Shown: one piece after another, positions 61,758 through 64,000 of the stretch
Layout: each line of letters starts with the position of its first letter
Numbering within the stretch: the stretch's first letter is position 1
Assembly: GCF_005222835.1 (NCBI RefSeq)
Contig: NZ_STGA01000010.1
Span: forward strand, 1 to 64,000
Direction of reading: 5' to 3'
DNA: 64,000 bases
From: Rhizobium sp. FKY42
GTDB taxonomy: Bacteria > Pseudomonadota > Alphaproteobacteria > Rhizobiales > Rhizobiaceae
Notes under the pieces: generated by a model
Seen by the model: the letters and a program-made list of their open reading frames with translations, nothing else
What the model was told of the DNA's origin: nothing
Databases searched by the model: none
Translations under genes and position numbers: made by a program

Positions 61758-63044
61758 ATGAAGGACACCGTTGATCATAAACTGGCATTTCCGCATACGG
61801 AATATTCCGGCTTTGATGCAGGTCTTTCCGAACAGGAGGCGGCAGCACTGGAGGGTGTCAACCGCTTCGCCCGCGAGGTGATGCGCCCGATCGGCATCGA
61901 GCTGGACCGGATGGACCCTGATGTGGCCTATGAGAAGGGCTCGCCCTTCTGGGATTTCCATGACGCCATACGGGCGCTGGGCTTGGGGCCCGAGGCCATG
62001 GAGGGGCTGTCTGCCCGTGAAGCGGCGCGGATGGAGGCGCTTGTCGTGGCAGAACTCGGCTGGGGCGATGCCGGCCTTGCGGTCTCGGCAGGTGCTGGCG
62101 AAATGCCCATCCGGGCTGCCATGGCGGCGGGCAATCAGGAACTGGTAGACCTTTGCCAGGGCAAGCTCGGCTGCTGGATTGCGAGCCAGCCGGACCGGGG
62201 CTCTGACGGCATGACGCTTTACCCGCAGGAGCGGAAGCCAGGTTCGAAGGGCAATATCGGCAATCTTCAGGCCCGCTTCGTTGGCGACGAAATCATCGTG
62301 AACGGCCAGAGTTCGGCCTGGGTCTCGAATGGCTATGTGGCCGAAGTCGGCCTTCTGGATATCGTTGCCGATTACGGCAACGGCTTCTATGACGAGGAAG
62401 GCAGCGTCCACGGCTGCCTGGTGGTTGTGCCGCTGGATCTGCCGGGGATCTCGCGCGGCAGGCCCTTGCGCAAGCTTGGCAAGCGGCCCCTGCCGCAGGG
62501 GGAAATCTTCTTTGACAATGTGCGCATTCCACGCCGCTTCGCCACGGCGGAACGGGATGATTTCAAGACCAAGCATGCGCTTTCCTGGGCCCATGCGGGC
62601 ACCAACATGGCGCATCTGGCCACAGGCCTCGCCCGCGCGGCATTCGAACATGCCCTGACCTATTGCAATGAACGCCGACAGGGCGGCGGCCTCATCGCCG
62701 ATCTGCAACTCACCCAGTACAGGCTGGGCGTCATCGGCGCGAAGGTGGAGGCCATCAAGGCCATGGCCCGCCATGTCGCCGAATACACCAAATGTTCGCC
62801 GGTGCCGCACCCCTATTTCACCGCGAGCGGCAAGGCCTTCTGCACACGGGAAATGTTCGAGGTGGTCAATGAGAGCATGCAGCTTTTTGGCGGCAATGGG
62901 CTGACGCAGGAATATCCGTTGGAAAAGCTGCTCCGGGATGCGCGCGCCATGCAGATCGAGGATGGCGAAACCAATGTGCTGTTCATGCACTTCGGCTTCC
63001 TCATGGCGCAGATGAACCGGCACACCGGCTGGGGAAAGAACTGA
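61758..63044 (+). CDS. Acyl-CoA dehydrogenase family protein
   Basis: 428 residues, three-domain acyl-CoA dehydrogenase: N-terminal helices (FAREVMRPIGIELDRMDPD), beta domain with VNGQSSAWVSNG, and C-terminal helices with GHALTYCNERRQGGGLIADLQLTQ-like (EHALTYCNERRQGG) and LFGGNGLTQEYPLEKLLRDARAMQIEDGETNVL, where the catalytic base region lies. Oxidises an acyl-CoA to enoyl-CoA. Second gene of the rightward operon. Substrate class is unknown. Confidence 0.88.
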   Translation: MKDTVDHKLAFPHTEYSGFDAGLSEQEAAALEGVNRFAREVMRPIGIELDRMDPDVAYEKGSPFWDFHDAIRALGLGPEAMEGLSAREAARMEALVVAELGWGDAGLAVSAGAGEMPIRAAMAAGNQELVDLCQGKLGCWIASQPDRGSDGMTLYPQERKPGSKGNIGNLQARFVGDEIIVNGQSSAWVSNGYVAEVGLLDIVADYGNGFYDEEGSVHGCLVVVPLDLPGISRGRPLRKLGKRPLPQGEIFFDNVRIPRRFATAERDDFKTKHALSWAHAGTNMAHLATGLARAAFEHALTYCNERRQGGGLIADLQLTQYRLGVIGAKVEAIKAMARHVAEYTKCSPVPHPYFTASGKAFCTREMFEVVNESMQLFGGNGLTQEYPLEKLLRDARAMQIEDGETNVLFMHFGFLMAQMNRHTGWGKN

Positions 63045-63068
63045 ATTTCAACGACTTCGGAGGAAGAC

Positions 63069-64000
63069 ATGAGCATAGACTATCCAGTCGTCGTCTATGG
63101 GGCGAACGGCTATACGGGCAGGCTTGTCTGCGAACACCTGGGTGAGCTGGGCATTCCCTTCATCGCCGCGGGCCGTTCGAAAAAGAAGCTGGAAGAGATG
63201 ATGCAGATCGTGCCGGGCATCGAACGCTCGAAGCACATGATCGTTGAGGTCGAAAACACTGTCGAGGCCTTGTCGGAGCTGGTGCGTGGCCGCAAGGTCG
63301 TGTGTAACACAGTCGGTCCGATGAACCGTTTCGCCCGCGAGCTTCTGCAGGCCTGCTATAACGAACGGGTCAGCTACCTCGATACGACCGGCGAGCAGCA
63401 CTGGATTCGCGAGCTGATGGACCATTGGCACGAGAAGTTCCGTTCCATCGAGCGACTGGTCATTCCCTCCTGCTCCTACATGTACGGCGTCTGCGAACTG
63501 GGTGCGCGGGTCTGCCTTGAAACGCCGGGGATCGACTCCATCGATGCCACCTCGATTGCCGATGGTGTGCCGACGGTTGCCTCTGCCCGCACCATCCTCG
63601 ATGCGATCCGGCATCCTTCAGTCTACCTCAAGAACAATGAGCTGGTTCCCTACAAGGGCATCGAGAACTCGCGTATCACCTCACCGGAAGGAACGGTACT
63701 GACGGCATCCACCTGGGGCGGCACTGCCCTGCCGATCTGGTTCAGCCGCGACGGACGCATCCGCAACGCCAAGATGATGTGCGCCATGTGGAACCAGGAA
63801 CTCTACAAGAAGGAACTGGAACTGGAGCGCCTCAACAAGACGACCTTCCAGTGGATTCCAGACGAAATCCTCTATCCGATGATGGACAAGATGGCCGAGG
63901 GCATTACCGCGGGAACGCCTCCGCGCGAAAGCCGCTATGTTCATCGTGCCATTGATGTCTGCGTCGGACGCGGCCCGGTCGGCATGGTCAAGACCACGAT
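63069..64000 (+). CDS. Saccharopine-dehydrogenase-like/trans-acting enoyl reductase family protein, cut by window end
   Basis: The frame runs open from ATG 63069 to the end of the window (about 310 codons). It begins SIDYPVVVYGANGYTGRLV, an NAD(P)-binding GxxGxxG motif, followed by AGRSKKKLEE and VVCNTVGPMNRFARELLQACYN, typical of the saccharopine-dehydrogenase NADP-binding family that includes trans-acting enoyl reductases. GGAGGAAG lies 2 nt upstream. Third gene of the operon; likely reduces a CoA-linked intermediate. The C-terminus is not seen. Confidence 0.85.
   Translation, partial: MSIDYPVVVYGANGYTGRLVCEHLGELGIPFIAAGRSKKKLEEMMQIVPGIERSKHMIVEVENTVEALSELVRGRKVVCNTVGPMNRFARELLQACYNERVSYLDTTGEQHWIRELMDHWHEKFRSIERLVIPSCSYMYGVCELGARVCLETPGIDSIDATSIADGVPTVASARTILDAIRHPSVYLKNNELVPYKGIENSRITSPEGTVLTASTWGGTALPIWFSRDGRIRNAKMMCAMWNQELYKKELELERLNKTTFQWIPDEILYPMMDKMAEGITAGTPPRESRYVHRAIDVCVGRGPVGMVKTT

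Noticed and set aside
1..64000. CRISPR arrays, rRNA or tRNA genes
   Set aside because: No regularly spaced direct repeats and no tRNA or rRNA signature were recognised in reading the window.

Overview
The window looks like a piece of an alphaproteobacterial, probably Rhizobiales/Rhizobiaceae-type, genome. GC content is high, LysR/GntR/LuxR regulators are dense, and there are Dpp-type importers, hydantoin-type racemases, and IS110/IS481/IS3 relics. The genus cannot be fixed from sequence alone. No rRNA or tRNA gene was seen.

Layout. (1) 1-2.3 kb: transposon-end-like repeats, a cold-shock gene with its terminator, and a divergent LysR/flavoprotein pair in which both genes have lost their 5' ends. 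(2) 2.4-13.9 kb: the most striking region, a biosynthetic cluster. PEP phosphomutase (full EDKxxxKxNS motif) and phosphonopyruvate decarboxylase define phosphonate synthesis. They sit with a LicC/PntC-type nucleotidyltransferase, an Asn-synthetase-like amidotransferase, a TauD-like Fe/2OG oxygenase, a ferritin-like diiron enzyme, a MNT-fold nucleotidyltransferase, a dTMP-kinase-like and an HPr-kinase-like P-loop protein, a methyltransferase and a 71-aa small protein. The small protein has a strong RBS, a short Cys-containing C-terminus and an 11-bp hairpin directly after it. This suggests a phosphonate/peptide hybrid (RiPP-like or carrier-peptide) pathway. (3) 14.2-25.9 kb: a scavenging island with a NACHT-like ATPase fused to an FGE/SUMF1 domain, a VOC protein, a Dpp-type importer with two binding proteins but no ATPase, a rhodanese, a hydantoin-racemase-like protein, a cyclic amidohydrolase and a DHDPS-family protein. 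Palindromes related to TATATTACGTAATATA lie in three promoters.

(4) 25.9-29.8 kb: a gene graveyard (racemase, flavin-reductase and acyl-CoA-synthetase relics; IS3, IS481 and IS110 relics) around an intact RES/Xre toxin-antitoxin pair and a MarR gene. (5) 29.8-38 kb: two paralogous LysR regulators, a DUF900-type lipoprotein hydrolase, a DUF3313-like lipoprotein, an EamA transporter, a broken PIG-L deacetylase and a DoxX/ring-cleavage VOC operon.

(6) 38-64 kb: a large catabolic island. A VAO-type phenol oxidase, SDR, MDR reductase, acyl-CoA synthetase and acyl-CoA dehydrogenase form one operon divergent from a MalT-like LuxR regulator. An MFS transporter follows. Next come an LDH2-type dehydrogenase, an alpha/beta hydrolase, an extradiol-type VOC dioxygenase, a FAH-family hydrolase, a GntR regulator, a creatinase-like M24 protein, an FAD monooxygenase and a MaoC protein, then beta-oxidation genes and a truncated saccharopine-dehydrogenase-like reductase. 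Two operator families partition this island: C5-6/N7-8/G5-6 palindromes at the LuxR-linked promoters, and TATTTTCGAAATT boxes at every promoter around the GntR gene. An alkyl-substituted aromatic is a reasonable but unproven substrate.
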